This document shows, piece by piece, positions 51,009-59,696 of a DNA stretch of 64,000 bases (position 1 is the first letter of the stretch; every line of letters starts with the position of its first letter). The stretch lies in assembly GCF_003253995.1 (NCBI RefSeq), contig NZ_QKZL01000007.1:1-64000 (forward strand). The letters are read 5' to 3'. A program made the position numbers and the translations under genes. The notes under the pieces are model-generated. The model did not search any database, was not told the DNA's origin, and saw only the letters and a program-made list of their open reading frames with translations. This DNA comes from Palleronia aestuarii. Its GTDB lineage: Bacteria > Pseudomonadota > Alphaproteobacteria > Rhodobacterales > Rhodobacteraceae.

Positions 51009-52168
51009 CGTGTTTCCTCCACTATTTCCGTTTGATCGGTCCGGCCGCGGGACCAAAGACGGGCCGCCAGCGCCTCGAGCCAAGCCGACGCCTTCGTGCC
51101 CGCCGCCGCATCGACGAGGGCGCGCTGTCGTTCCGGTACGTGGCTCGCCTCCACATCCGCGATGGCCTGCCGCCAGGCCTGTGCGGAGGACGGCAGGTGC
51201 GGCAGGTGATGAGCCGCGCCCGCCCGGGCAAGGGCGCGGGCCTTCTCGACCTGCTCGTCGAAATAGCGCCATTCGGGGATCACGATCCAAGGCGTGCCGG
51301 AAGCGAGGATGCGCTGGCAGGTCGTGTTGCCTGAGGATGCCACGATGACATCGGCCGCGGCGATATAGTCGCCGGGATTGTCGACCCAGCCGCGATGATC
51401 GAGATTGCCGGGCTCGGTGGCGTGCCAATCGGCCTCGACCTGTCCGACGCTGAGCCAGAGCGTGTCGGGCCAGGTCCGCGCGCCGATCCCGAGGGGGGCG
51501 CGCGTGAAGCCGCTGCCTCCGCCGCCCGACATCACGACGATCACGCGGCGGCCCGGGTCGATCCCCAGTCGCGCGCGCGCCGCGGGACGGTCGGGCAGCG
51601 CGATCTCTACGCCGAGACCGCCCGCGAAACAGGTCTTGGCCAGCATCTCTTCCGACCAGTCCGGCTGCGCGAGCGCCGCGTGGAAAGGCGCGAGCAGGCC
51701 CGCCGCACCGTCATAGGCCGCCCGGTGCCCGGGATCGCCGCGCTCGCCATGTTGGAGCACCTTGACATGCGGGACGGAACAAATACGGCAGAGTTGCGCG
51801 AGTTCGGCGGAGACGTCGCAGATCATCAGTGCCGGATCGGCCGTGGCGAACCACGTGGTCATCGTCCCCATCGCCTCGCGGATACCCGACCATCCGAGCG
51901 GCGCGCAGTGCAGCGTGTCGGGCGTGCCGACCTGATCCATCGCGGGCGGCTCGTCGCCACGCGGCTCGAAGAGCGAGGGGATCTCCGTGATCCGCGCGTT
52001 GTCGGGCAGCGTCCCGAGCAGGTCGGGGCGCGCGCAGAAGATCCGTATCGGCCGTTCGGGGGGCAGAGCCTGGGCGATCGCGCGGCAGCGCTCGGCATGT
52101 CCCCTGCCCTGGTGATGAACGAAATAACCGAACGGGCGCGCCGTGCCGCCGCCTACGAAGTCACGCAT
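51005..52168 (-). CDS. GT28/MurG-like glycosyltransferase
   Basis: 387 residues. N-terminal FGYFVHHQGRGHAERCRAIA is the glycine/His-rich acceptor loop of GT-B enzymes of the MurG/CAZy-28 type. C-terminal ADVIVASSGNTTCQRILASG followed by TPWIVIPEWRYFDEQVEKAR is the donor-binding region. The central VIVVMSGGGGSGFTRAPLGI links the two domains. Overlaps the synthase/phosphatase fusion by 8 bp and the GT2 by 4 bp. Confidence 0.85.
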   Translation of the reverse strand: MRDFVGGGTARPFGYFVHHQGRGHAERCRAIAQALPPERPIRIFCARPDLLGTLPDNARITEIPSLFEPRGDEPPAMDQVGTPDTLHCAPLGWSGIREAMGTMTTWFATADPALMICDVSAELAQLCRICSVPHVKVLQHGERGDPGHRAAYDGAAGLLAPFHAALAQPDWSEEMLAKTCFAGGLGVEIALPDRPAARARLGIDPGRRVIVVMSGGGGSGFTRAPLGIGARTWPDTLWLSVGQVEADWHATEPGNLDHRGWVDNPGDYIAAADVIVASSGNTTCQRILASGTPWIVIPEWRYFDEQVEKARALARAGAAHHLPHLPSSAQAWRQAIADVEASHVPERQRALVDAAAGTKASAWLEALAARLWSRGRTDQTEIVEETR

Positions 52169-54236
52169 CCTTCAGCATCCGGGCAGGCCTTTCGCGGTGC
52201 CGCACGAGCCCCATCCGGACGAGCCCTTCGAGGACCCCGTCGGCATGGGCACGGCGGGTTCGGACGAGACGGCCCGCGGCCTCGAGATGCGCGATCTCGG
52301 GCAAACCGTTCGCCGGCACGATCGCGTTGCCGCATCTAGACAGCATGTCGAGATCGTTGCCGCTGTCGCCCGCGGCGATGCAGGCCGAAAGCGTCAGGCC
52401 CGCGCGCTCCGCCTCGAAGGCAATCGCCGCGGCCTTGCCGGCACCGCGCGGGAGCACGTCGATGAAGCGCCCGTGGGACGCGATGACCCGCGCCGGCAGC
52501 GATGCGGCGACGAGTGCGGCCTCGATCCGTCGCGCCTCCTCCGCATCGCCGAAATAGCTGAGTTTCCAGTTTCGTTGCTCGTGTGCGGCTTGCGGCTTGG
52601 CGCCGATCGAGGCGAGGCGGAAGGCGATCTCGTGCCGCGCCCAGTTCCGGTCGAGCCGCCGGGCATAGTCGCGGCAGAGCGTCGCCGCGCCGCCGGAGCG
52701 GGGCCGCCAGATCTCCGATCCGACGGAGGTGATGTAGAGATCGGGCTCCGGCAGCGCCCAGGCCGACAGGACGCGCCGCGCTTCTCCGATCGACCGGCCC
52801 GTCGCCACGGCATAGCGCAACCTCGATGGATCGCGCGCCCGCACCCAGTCCGCGAAACGGACGGCGCCCCGTTCCGATCCCGTCAGCGTCCCGTCGATGT
52901 CGCATGCGAGGATCCGGGTGCATTGCGGTAGGGATGGCGCAGGACGATGGCGGGCACGATGCGCGACCTGCGCATAGATCTCCGCCGATCGCGCGGCCCA
53001 GGCAGACCAGGAATAGCGCCCCGAACGCGACCGGGCCGCGCTGCGCGCCTCCCGCGCGGCGTCGCGATCGCTGATGAGGTCGTGGCAGGCCGATCCGATC
53101 TCCATCGGGTCGCGCGGGTCGACGAGACGTCCGTGTCCGATCTCCGCCACGATCTCGGCGGGACCGCCATGGCGCGTGGCCACGACCGGCAGCCCGAAGG
53201 AGGCCGCTTCCACGAGCGTCAGTCCGAAGGGCTCGAAGAAGGCGGGATTGACGAAGACGCCGCCGCTCTCGGCCGCGAGGGCGTAGAGACCGGGCACGTC
53301 GCCCGGGCGGTGCCGCCGCGGCAACGCGACCCGGCCCCAGAGATCGTGCCTGTCGATCCCGTCGAGGAGCGCGCGGATCGTCTCGCGCTGCTCGGGATTA
53401 CCGCTGCCCGGATCGTCGCGCTGACCCGCGAGGATCACGAGATTGGCCCTGGCGCGCAGCGCATCGTGCCGGGCGAACGCCTCGACGAGGCCGGGGAGGT
53501 TCTTCTTCGCGACGGGGCGCGCGACCGCGAGGACGATGGGACGGCGCAAGTCGCGTAGGAAGGGCCGGATCAGCGCACGGGCGCTTTCCGTCCCCGCAAG
53601 GGGCGGCAGGCTGATCCCCGGGGGGACGCAATGGGTGCGCCCGGCCGCGTCGAGCCCGTAGGCCACGACCTGCCGTTCCGTCTCGTCGCGAGATGAGCCG
53701 ATGATGGCATCGGCCTCGGTGATTGCCAGACGCTCGGCCCCGATCCGGTCGTCGAGGGCGGCGCCGGGCTTCCCGGCGTCGCGCTTGTCGATGCCAAGCG
53801 AATGGGGCGTGTAGCAGAAGGGGATCCCGAAGCGCTCCTTGGCGGCGAGAGCGAGCCGCGCGGCATCGGAGAAATGCGCGTGGATCACATCCGGCCGCCG
53901 CGTCATCCCGCCGAGCAGATCGAGGAAGGCCGTTTCGAGCCGCGGCAGTTCGGCGGCCAGATCGCCCTTGTCGAGATAGGCGCGGTTCGCCGTGAAGAGC
54001 CGCAGGATCTCGGATTTGGCCGAGATCACCTCGCGCGGCATCGCGAATTCGGGTCCCAGGCGCGGATCGTCGAAGCCACGGGTCACGATATCGACCCGGC
54101 GCGTATCCGCCCGACGGCTCTGCGCCGCGGCCGCGCCCAGAACGTAGCCGATATGCCCGCCCGTATCCTCCGTCAGCCCGTAGGTGACGGGCGGCGCCTT
54201 CAGACAGCCCCCGAGCGCGAGGTGGAGGATGTGCAT
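52161..54236 (-). CDS. Sucrose-phosphate-synthase-like glycosyltransferase fused to a HAD-IIB phosphatase
   Basis: 691 residues. Glycosyltransferase part, about 1-430: HLALGGCLKAPPVTYG and DTGGHIGYVL at the start, CYTPHSLGIDKRDAG, LAVARPVAKKNLPGLVEAFA, and E335-x7-E343 in FFEPFGLTLVEAASFG. HAD-IIB part, about 440-691: D446-I-D448-G-T450, AVATGRSIGEARR, GDSGNDLDML. Such two-domain proteins make and dephosphorylate a disaccharide phosphate (sucrose in cyanobacteria and some proteobacteria; mannosylfructose is a related product in rhizobia). Start at 54236 is where the family begins. First gene of the glycosyltransferase operon. The product is inferred, not certain. Confidence 0.85.
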   Translation of the reverse strand: MHILHLALGGCLKAPPVTYGLTEDTGGHIGYVLGAAAAQSRRADTRRVDIVTRGFDDPRLGPEFAMPREVISAKSEILRLFTANRAYLDKGDLAAELPRLETAFLDLLGGMTRRPDVIHAHFSDAARLALAAKERFGIPFCYTPHSLGIDKRDAGKPGAALDDRIGAERLAITEADAIIGSSRDETERQVVAYGLDAAGRTHCVPPGISLPPLAGTESARALIRPFLRDLRRPIVLAVARPVAKKNLPGLVEAFARHDALRARANLVILAGQRDDPGSGNPEQRETIRALLDGIDRHDLWGRVALPRRHRPGDVPGLYALAAESGGVFVNPAFFEPFGLTLVEAASFGLPVVATRHGGPAEIVAEIGHGRLVDPRDPMEIGSACHDLISDRDAAREARSAARSRSGRYSWSAWAARSAEIYAQVAHRARHRPAPSLPQCTRILACDIDGTLTGSERGAVRFADWVRARDPSRLRYAVATGRSIGEARRVLSAWALPEPDLYITSVGSEIWRPRSGGAATLCRDYARRLDRNWARHEIAFRLASIGAKPQAAHEQRNWKLSYFGDAEEARRIEAALVAASLPARVIASHGRFIDVLPRGAGKAAAIAFEAERAGLTLSACIAAGDSGNDLDMLSRCGNAIVPANGLPEIAHLEAAGRLVRTRRAHADGVLEGLVRMGLVRHRERPARMLKDA

Positions 54237-54384
54237 TGCGGGCTCCGTGGGGAAAGGCTGTGAAATTCCTTTGTCGCTATTAAAACTTGTCAACGCTTTC
54301 CAGTTCCAGTTCCGGGCATCCACATTTGTACTCCGCACGAGGCGACAACGCGTTGACACTGGACTTCGCCGCGCGATCTTTCTT
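54237..54384. promoter_or_regulatory. Divergent promoter region, glycosyltransferase operon / sulfotransferase
   Basis: Relatively AT-rich. TTGACA occurs on both strands: plus at 54353-54358 (toward the sulfotransferase) and minus at 54293-54288 (toward the operon); the matching -10 boxes are weak. Between them three tandem hexamers TTCCAG-TTCCAG-TTCCGG (54298-54315) form a direct-repeat array that could be a regulator site. Confidence 0.4.
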
Positions 54385-55212
54385 GTGACCGTTCGACGCA
54401 CCACGTTCCCGGAGGCCGCGATCACCCAGCGTTACGTCTTCGTCGGTGGCCTCCACCGCTCCGGCACCTCGCTCCTAGCGACGCTTCTGGCCACGCATCC
54501 CGATATCGCCTGCATCCATGGCGCGCCGGTGCCGGAGAACGAGGGCGTGTACCTGCAGGGCGCGATCCCGCACACGGCGCTTCACGGGCGGCCAATGCAT
54601 TTCGCGACCGATCCCGCGCAGCATCACGTCGAGGGCGAAGCGCACGACCGGCTCGAGACGCGCGACAGGCTGCGTTCCGACTGGGATCCGTGGTTCACGC
54701 CGGGCGGGCTCTGGCGGGTGGAAAAGTCGCCGGTGAACCTGACCCGCATGCGGCTCTACCAGCAGCTCTTCCCGACGAGCCAGTTCGTGGTGATCCTGCG
54801 TCATCCGCAAGCGGTGGCGGGCGCGGTCCGCAAATGGAACCACGAGGACCTCGACGCGTCCATCGATCACTGGATCGCCGCCCACGAACAGGTGCGCGGC
54901 GACCTGGCCTACCTCCACGCCGTCCTCGTCCTGCGCTACGAGGATTTGCTTGCCCGGCCGGCGGCGACGATCCAAGCGCTCGAAGCGTTCCTGTCCTTGT
55001 CCCCCGGCATCGACGCGGCGCAGATCGATGGTCACCAAGCGTCTTATCTCGCTGAGAGGCCCCTTTCCGCCGCGCAGGCACGCGCTTCGGGCGGATGGGG
55101 GTATACCGACGGGCTCGGCGTCTCGGACTGGCCGGGGTATCTGAGCCATCCCCTCCGCGCCGTGCGCGATGCTGTGGAGACAGCGCTCCGTGGCGCGCCA
55201 CCCGGAGCCTGA
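54385..55212 (+). CDS. Sulfotransferase family protein
   Basis: 275 residues from the GTG at 54385. PAPS-binding 5'-phosphosulfate loop in FVGGLHRSGTSLLATLLATH and the 3'-phosphate site in QFVVILRHPQAVAGAVRKWN; also VEKSPVNLTRMRLYQQLFPT and VLRYEDLLARPAATIQALEA. It would transfer sulfate to a hydroxyl of a glycan or small molecule. The start is uncertain: GTG 54385 has no ribosome-binding site, while GGAGG at 54411-54415 precedes an ATC at 54421 that would give ITQRYVFVGGLHRSGTS as N-terminus (263 residues). Divergent from the glycosyltransferase operon, so the operon's product may be its acceptor. Confidence 0.85.
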   Translation: MTVRRTTFPEAAITQRYVFVGGLHRSGTSLLATLLATHPDIACIHGAPVPENEGVYLQGAIPHTALHGRPMHFATDPAQHHVEGEAHDRLETRDRLRSDWDPWFTPGGLWRVEKSPVNLTRMRLYQQLFPTSQFVVILRHPQAVAGAVRKWNHEDLDASIDHWIAAHEQVRGDLAYLHAVLVLRYEDLLARPAATIQALEAFLSLSPGIDAAQIDGHQASYLAERPLSAAQARASGGWGYTDGLGVSDWPGYLSHPLRAVRDAVETALRGAPPGA

Positions 55213-55219
55213 TCCGATG

Positions 55220-56116
55220 TCAGGCTTGCGCTTCGACGCCCTCCTCCGCCCGCCAGGAGGCCTCCGCGAGTTCAAGCGCCGACGCGAGCGCGGAGCGGAC
55301 GGGCGAGGTGAGCCGGGCCCGCTGCGCCGCGTCCAGATAGGGCTCATAGTAGCGTCCTATTCCGCCGGTGAGGCAGAGGCGGTCTCCGTCGGTGAAGCCG
55401 AGCGTACGGAGCGCGCGATCGATATACCCGCTTCCCTTGGCGAGGAGCGCGCGGGCCTGGACGTCGCCCGCCACCGCCGCGTCGATCACGGCCGGCGCCG
55501 CGCGCGCGTAATCGGCGGGCCCCGCCCCGACCGCGAAGCTTGCAAGCGCCCGGGCGGAGCCTCCGAACTCGGCAAGGCAGTGCCGCGTGAGGTCGGTATG
55601 CACCTCCAGCCCGTCCTCGCAGAGGATCGCGCGCCGCAGCACCGAACGACCGAGATCGGCGCCCGATCCCTGGTCGGAGAGCGTGAAGCCCCAGCCGCCG
55701 ACGCCCGTGACCTCGCCACTCCGCGAGCGCGCGACGATCGTGCCGGTGCCGATCGCGACGACGTAGCCGTCCGCGCCGCCGAGGGCGCCTGTCACATGTA
55801 TATGCCGGTCGTCGGTCACCGCCACACGCGCGATCCCGAGGCCCCGAGACAATCGCTCGCCATCCGCCACATCGAGCACGCCCGCGACCCCCAGATGCGC
55901 GGTCGCGCCCGCGATATCGGCCTTCCCCGCACCAAGCTTCTCCGCCGCCGCATCGATCGCCGCGCGGATGTTTTCGCGAGCGCGCACGGCATCCGTCGTG
56001 GCGTTGGCCGATCCCGCTTCGGCGGTCACGATCTCCGTTTTCCCGGCCCATCTGAGGGCGGCGCGACAGGCGGTGGCACCGCCATCGACGCCGATGAGAA
56101 GGGTATCAGGCGTCAT
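55220..56116 (-). CDS. BadF/BadG/BcrA/BcrD ATPase family kinase (N-acetylglucosamine kinase-like)
   Basis: 298-residue ASKHA-fold protein. Phosphate-1 loop TLLIGVDGGATACRAALRWA, adenosine/phosphate loop GYVVAIGTGTIVARSRSGEV followed by GVGGWGFTLSDQGSGADLGR, and LCLTGGIGRYYEPYLDAAQR. This arrangement matches eukaryotic-type GlcNAc kinases and their bacterial relatives (amino-sugar kinases) more than the radical-enzyme activators, because no cluster-binding Cys is present. Followed 30 bp away by the amidotransferase gene upstream in the same direction. Confidence 0.85.
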   Translation of the reverse strand: MTPDTLLIGVDGGATACRAALRWAGKTEIVTAEAGSANATTDAVRARENIRAAIDAAAEKLGAGKADIAGATAHLGVAGVLDVADGERLSRGLGIARVAVTDDRHIHVTGALGGADGYVVAIGTGTIVARSRSGEVTGVGGWGFTLSDQGSGADLGRSVLRRAILCEDGLEVHTDLTRHCLAEFGGSARALASFAVGAGPADYARAAPAVIDAAVAGDVQARALLAKGSGYIDRALRTLGFTDGDRLCLTGGIGRYYEPYLDAAQRARLTSPVRSALASALELAEASWRAEEGVEAQA

Positions 56117-56146
56117 CCTGCGGGCGGATTTCGGCTACGGAGGGGA

Positions 56147-56926
56147 TCAGGCGATGCGGCGGGTGGGAACCGCGCGGCGCATCGTGTCCCAGTCGCGCAC
56201 CGCGTCGCCAAACGCGCCGAAGAGCTTGCGGGAGACCGGATCCTCGTCGGCGCGGTATTCGGGATGCCACTGGACGGAGAGGGTGAAACCCGGAGCGCCC
56301 TCGATATAGGCGGCCTCCGCCGTGCCGTCCTCGGCATGACCATCGATGATGAAGCGGGGGCCAGGGGTGTCGACGCCCTGACCATGCAAGGTGTTCGTCA
56401 TCACCTCGGGCGCATCCATCAGGCGGTGGAACGGCCCGCCTTCGGTGAAGCGGACGGAATGGCGGAGCGCGAACTTCTCCTCGATCGTGCCGTCGGGCGG
56501 CATCCGGTGGTTCATCCGCCCCGGCAGGTCGCGTATCTCGGGATGCAGCGTGCTGCCCATGGCGACCGCCACCTCCTGAAACCCGCGGCAGATGGCGAGG
56601 AAGGGATGGCCCGTCTCGACGCAGGCCCGGATGAGCGGCAGCGAGATGCGGTCGCGGGCCCTGTCGAACGTACCGTGCGCTTCGGTGGCTTCGTGGCCGT
56701 ATTCCTCGGGATGCACGTTGGGGCGTCCACCCGTGAAGAGAAAGCCCGCGAAATTCTCCATCAGGTCCTCGATCGAGACGAGGTCCGGGTCGGTGGGCAC
56801 GATGACCGGCACCGCTTCGGTGACCTTCGCGATGGCGGCGCTGTTCATCTCGCCGCCCGCGTGAACGACGTAGCTGTCGTTGATGATGTGCTGATTGCCG
56901 ATGATGCCGACGACAGGACGTGCCAT
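56147..56926 (-). CDS. Gamma-glutamyl-gamma-aminobutyrate hydrolase family (class I glutamine-amidotransferase-like)
   Basis: 259 residues. Catalytic triad visible: nucleophile Cys in FLAICRGFQEVAVAMGS, His and Glu in LSVQWHPEYRADED. Start VVGIIGNQHIINDSYVVHAG and the loop GFLFTGGRPNVHPEEYG are PuuD-like. The enzyme would hydrolyse gamma-glutamyl amides, as in putrescine breakdown, but other putrescine genes are absent. Start 56926 has AGAAGGAGTTCCCC before it. Probably one transcription unit with the kinase that follows. Confidence 0.9.
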   Translation of the reverse strand: MARPVVGIIGNQHIINDSYVVHAGGEMNSAAIAKVTEAVPVIVPTDPDLVSIEDLMENFAGFLFTGGRPNVHPEEYGHEATEAHGTFDRARDRISLPLIRACVETGHPFLAICRGFQEVAVAMGSTLHPEIRDLPGRMNHRMPPDGTIEEKFALRHSVRFTEGGPFHRLMDAPEVMTNTLHGQGVDTPGPRFIIDGHAEDGTAEAAYIEGAPGFTLSVQWHPEYRADEDPVSRKLFGAFGDAVRDWDTMRRAVPTRRIA

Positions 56927-57079
56927 GGGGAACTCCTTCTCCCCCGACACATAAGGCATCGACCCCGTCGCGAAAAGCCCGCCATGCTGGCCCTGTGCCC
57001 GGATTTTTCGCAGACGCCCGCGCGGCGGGCGATCTGCACGCATTCCGGGCGGACCGGCGATCCGGCCCGCCCGGCGCGA

Positions 57080-59227
57080 TCAGCTCGCCTTCAGCTCCTG
57101 ACGGCGCGCGTGCAGGACCGGCTCGGTATAGCCCGACGGCTGCACACGCCCCTTGAACACAAGATCGCACGCCGCCTGGAACGCGATCGTGTCGTAGGAG
57201 GGCGCCATCGCGGTGTAATCGTCGTCATCCGCGTTCTGGCGGTCGACGACCTCCGCCATCTTCTTCATCGCGGTCATCACCCGATCCTCGCTCACCACGC
57301 CGTGGTGGAGCCAGTTCGCGAGCGCCTGGGAGGAGATGCGGCAGGTCGCCCGATCCTCCATCAGCGCCACGTCGTTGATGTCGGGCACCTTGGAACAGCC
57401 GACGCCGTGATCGACCCAGCGCACGACATAGCCGAGGATGCCCTGTGCGTTGTTCTCGATCTCTTCCGAGATCTCGTCGTCGGACCAGTTGGCGCCGCGC
57501 GCGAGCGGGATCGTCAGGAGCGGCTCGATGCCGGTGCGGCTACCCTTCGCGGCGATCTCGTCCTGGACGGCATGGACGTCGACCTCGTGGTAGTGCAGCG
57601 CGTGAAGCGTCGCCGCGGTGGGCGAAGGCACCCAGGCGCAGGTCGCGCCCGCCTTCGGATGGCCGATCTTCTGCTTCAGCATGTCGGCCATAAGATCGGG
57701 CATCGCCCACATCCCCTTGCCGATCTGCGCGCGTCCCTTGAGACCGCAGGCGAGCCCGATCTCCACGTTGCGATCCTCGTAGGCCTTGATCCAGTCCGAC
57801 GCCTTCATGTCGCCCTTCCGGACCATCGGACCCGCCTCCATGGAGGTGTGGATCTCGTCGCCCGTGCGGTCGAGGAAGCCCGTGTTGATGAAGGCCACGC
57901 GGGACTTCGCGGCGCGGATGCATTCCTTGAGGTTGGCCGACGTGCGCCGCTCCTCGTCCATGATGCCAAGCTTCACGGTATTGGCCGGCAGGCCCAGCGC
58001 CGTCTCCACCCGGGTGAAGATCTCGTCGGAGAAGGCCACCTCGTCCGGCCCGTGCATCTTCGGCTTCACGACATAGATCGAGCCGTGCTCCGAGTTGCCG
58101 CGGTCGCGCTTGAGGTCGTGCATCGCGATGAGCGTGGTCATCATCGCGTCCATCAGCCCCTCGTAGACCTCGTCGCCGTCACGGTCGAGGATCGCGGGGT
58201 TCGTCATCAGATGGCCCACGTTCCTCACGAGCATGAGCGCGCGTCCCTTCACCCGCGTCTCGCCGCCATCGGGCGCGGTATAGGTCCGGTCCTCCGAGAG
58301 CCGCCGGGTGAAGGTCTTGCCGCCCTTGCTGATCTCCTCGGTGAGGTCGCCTTTCATGAGGCCCAGCCAGTTGCGATAGGCGAGCGTCTTGTCCGCCGCA
58401 TCGACCGCCGCCACGCTGTCCTCGCAATCCATGATCGCGCTGACGGCCGATTCCACCTGCACATCGGCAAGCCCGGCACGGTCGGTCGAGCCGATCTGGT
58501 GCTCCCGGTCGACGACGAGCTCCATGTGGAGACCGTTCTTCTTCAGGAGGATCTTCTCGGGTTGACCGGCATCGCCGACATAGCCCGCGAGTTGTCCGGG
58601 ATCGGCGAGGCCCGCGGGGCCGTTATCCCTGAGCGCGACGAGCGCGCCGTCCTCGATGCGGTAGGCCGTGACATCGGCGTGCGAGCCCTCGCCCAGGGGC
58701 GCGGCGGCGTCGAGGATCTCCTTGGCCCGCGCGATCACCCGCTGGCCACGCTCCGGATCGTAGTCGGACCCCTGCGGCAGATCGCCCAGCGCGTCGGTTC
58801 CGTAGAGCGCGTCGTAGAGCGACCCCCAGCGGGCATTTGCGGCATTGAGCGCATAGCGCGCGTTCATGATCGGCACGACGAGCTGCGGCCCCGGCACGTC
58901 CGCGATCTCGGGATCGGTATTGCCCGTATCGATCGTGAAGTCGTCCCCCTCGGGCAGCAGATAGCCGATCTCTCGCAGGAAGGAGAGATAGCCGTCCTGA
59001 TCGTCGACGGCGCCGGGGTTTTCCTTGTGCCACGCATCGATACGCGACTGCATCTCCTCGCGCGTGGCGAGAAGCTCCCGGTTGCGCGGCGTCAGGTCGT
59101 GGACGATGCCGGAGAAGGACGACCAGAACGCCTCCGCGTCGATCCCCGTGCCATCGAGCGCTTCGTTCTCCACGAAATCGGCGAGAACCTCATCAACCTG
59201 CAATCCGGCGCAATCGCGTCTTGCCAT
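57080..59227 (-). CDS. glcB: Malate synthase G
   Basis: 715 residues, the large monomeric malate synthase that condenses glyoxylate with acetyl-CoA to malate, the last step of the glyoxylate route. Signatures: [97 protein letters not shown], and the C-terminal catalytic region [20 protein letters not shown]. Start at 59227 behind GAGGGAAGA. No isocitrate lyase gene is nearby. Confidence 0.96.
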   Translation of the reverse strand: MARRDCAGLQVDEVLADFVENEALDGTGIDAEAFWSSFSGIVHDLTPRNRELLATREEMQSRIDAWHKENPGAVDDQDGYLSFLREIGYLLPEGDDFTIDTGNTDPEIADVPGPQLVVPIMNARYALNAANARWGSLYDALYGTDALGDLPQGSDYDPERGQRVIARAKEILDAAAPLGEGSHADVTAYRIEDGALVALRDNGPAGLADPGQLAGYVGDAGQPEKILLKKNGLHMELVVDREHQIGSTDRAGLADVQVESAVSAIMDCEDSVAAVDAADKTLAYRNWLGLMKGDLTEEISKGGKTFTRRLSEDRTYTAPDGGETRVKGRALMLVRNVGHLMTNPAILDRDGDEVYEGLMDAMMTTLIAMHDLKRDRGNSEHGSIYVVKPKMHGPDEVAFSDEIFTRVETALGLPANTVKLGIMDEERRTSANLKECIRAAKSRVAFINTGFLDRTGDEIHTSMEAGPMVRKGDMKASDWIKAYEDRNVEIGLACGLKGRAQIGKGMWAMPDLMADMLKQKIGHPKAGATCAWVPSPTAATLHALHYHEVDVHAVQDEIAAKGSRTGIEPLLTIPLARGANWSDDEISEEIENNAQGILGYVVRWVDHGVGCSKVPDINDVALMEDRATCRISSQALANWLHHGVVSEDRVMTAMKKMAEVVDRQNADDDDYTAMAPSYDTIAFQAACDLVFKGRVQPSGYTEPVLHARRQELKAS

Positions 59228-59330
59228 TCTTCCCTCTCCCTCACTGTTCCAAATTCCGGTGTTCGTACGGATGTCGTACCCGGCAGACCGGTCCCAGGCC
59301 ATCCGTGGTCGCGCAGCGACCGGAGCGACG

Positions 59331-59546
59331 CTATTGCGTCGCCTCCTCCGATTGCTCGGCCGCCGGGACACCGCCATCCGAGGCGCCGACCGCCTCGCCG
59401 TCGCCGGGCTCGTTCCCGCCCACGCTGAGATAGATGACGAGCGCCACAAGGAGCACGGCGGCGAATCCCACCATCCAGGCCATTCCGGACAGCGGAACCT
59501 TGTGGCGGCGTTCCTGTTTCTTGACGTCTGTGTTAGGCGCTGACAT
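59331..59546 (-). CDS. Small single-span membrane protein
   Basis: 71 residues: basic N-terminus ([13 protein letters not shown]), one hydrophobic helix ([20 protein letters not shown]), then an acidic Gly/Glu/Ala tail ([20 protein letters not shown]). AGGAGA precedes the start. Similar short proteins are found in Rhodobacteraceae; function unknown. Upstream of glcB in the same direction with about 100 bp between, so co-transcription is possible. Confidence 0.7.
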   Translation of the reverse strand: MSAPNTDVKKQERRHKVPLSGMAWMVGFAAVLLVALVIYLSVGGNEPGDGEAVGASDGGVPAAEQSEEATQ

Positions 59547-59696
59547 GGCGCAGTCTCCTATGCATCGAATGACGCAAGCCCGTTGGCCGGCGCCGATCGC
59601 AGGCTCAACGTATCAGATCGCATCGGGTTCGCTCCACCCGAAAGGCGAGCGCATCGAAAACGACGATTCCTCTCGCCCCATCAGAAAGGCCGCCCC

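Noticed and set aside
55169-59428. 1419-residue open frame on the plus strand
   Set aside because: It runs through the antisense of the kinase, amidotransferase and malate synthase genes, which all have clear motifs on the minus strand.
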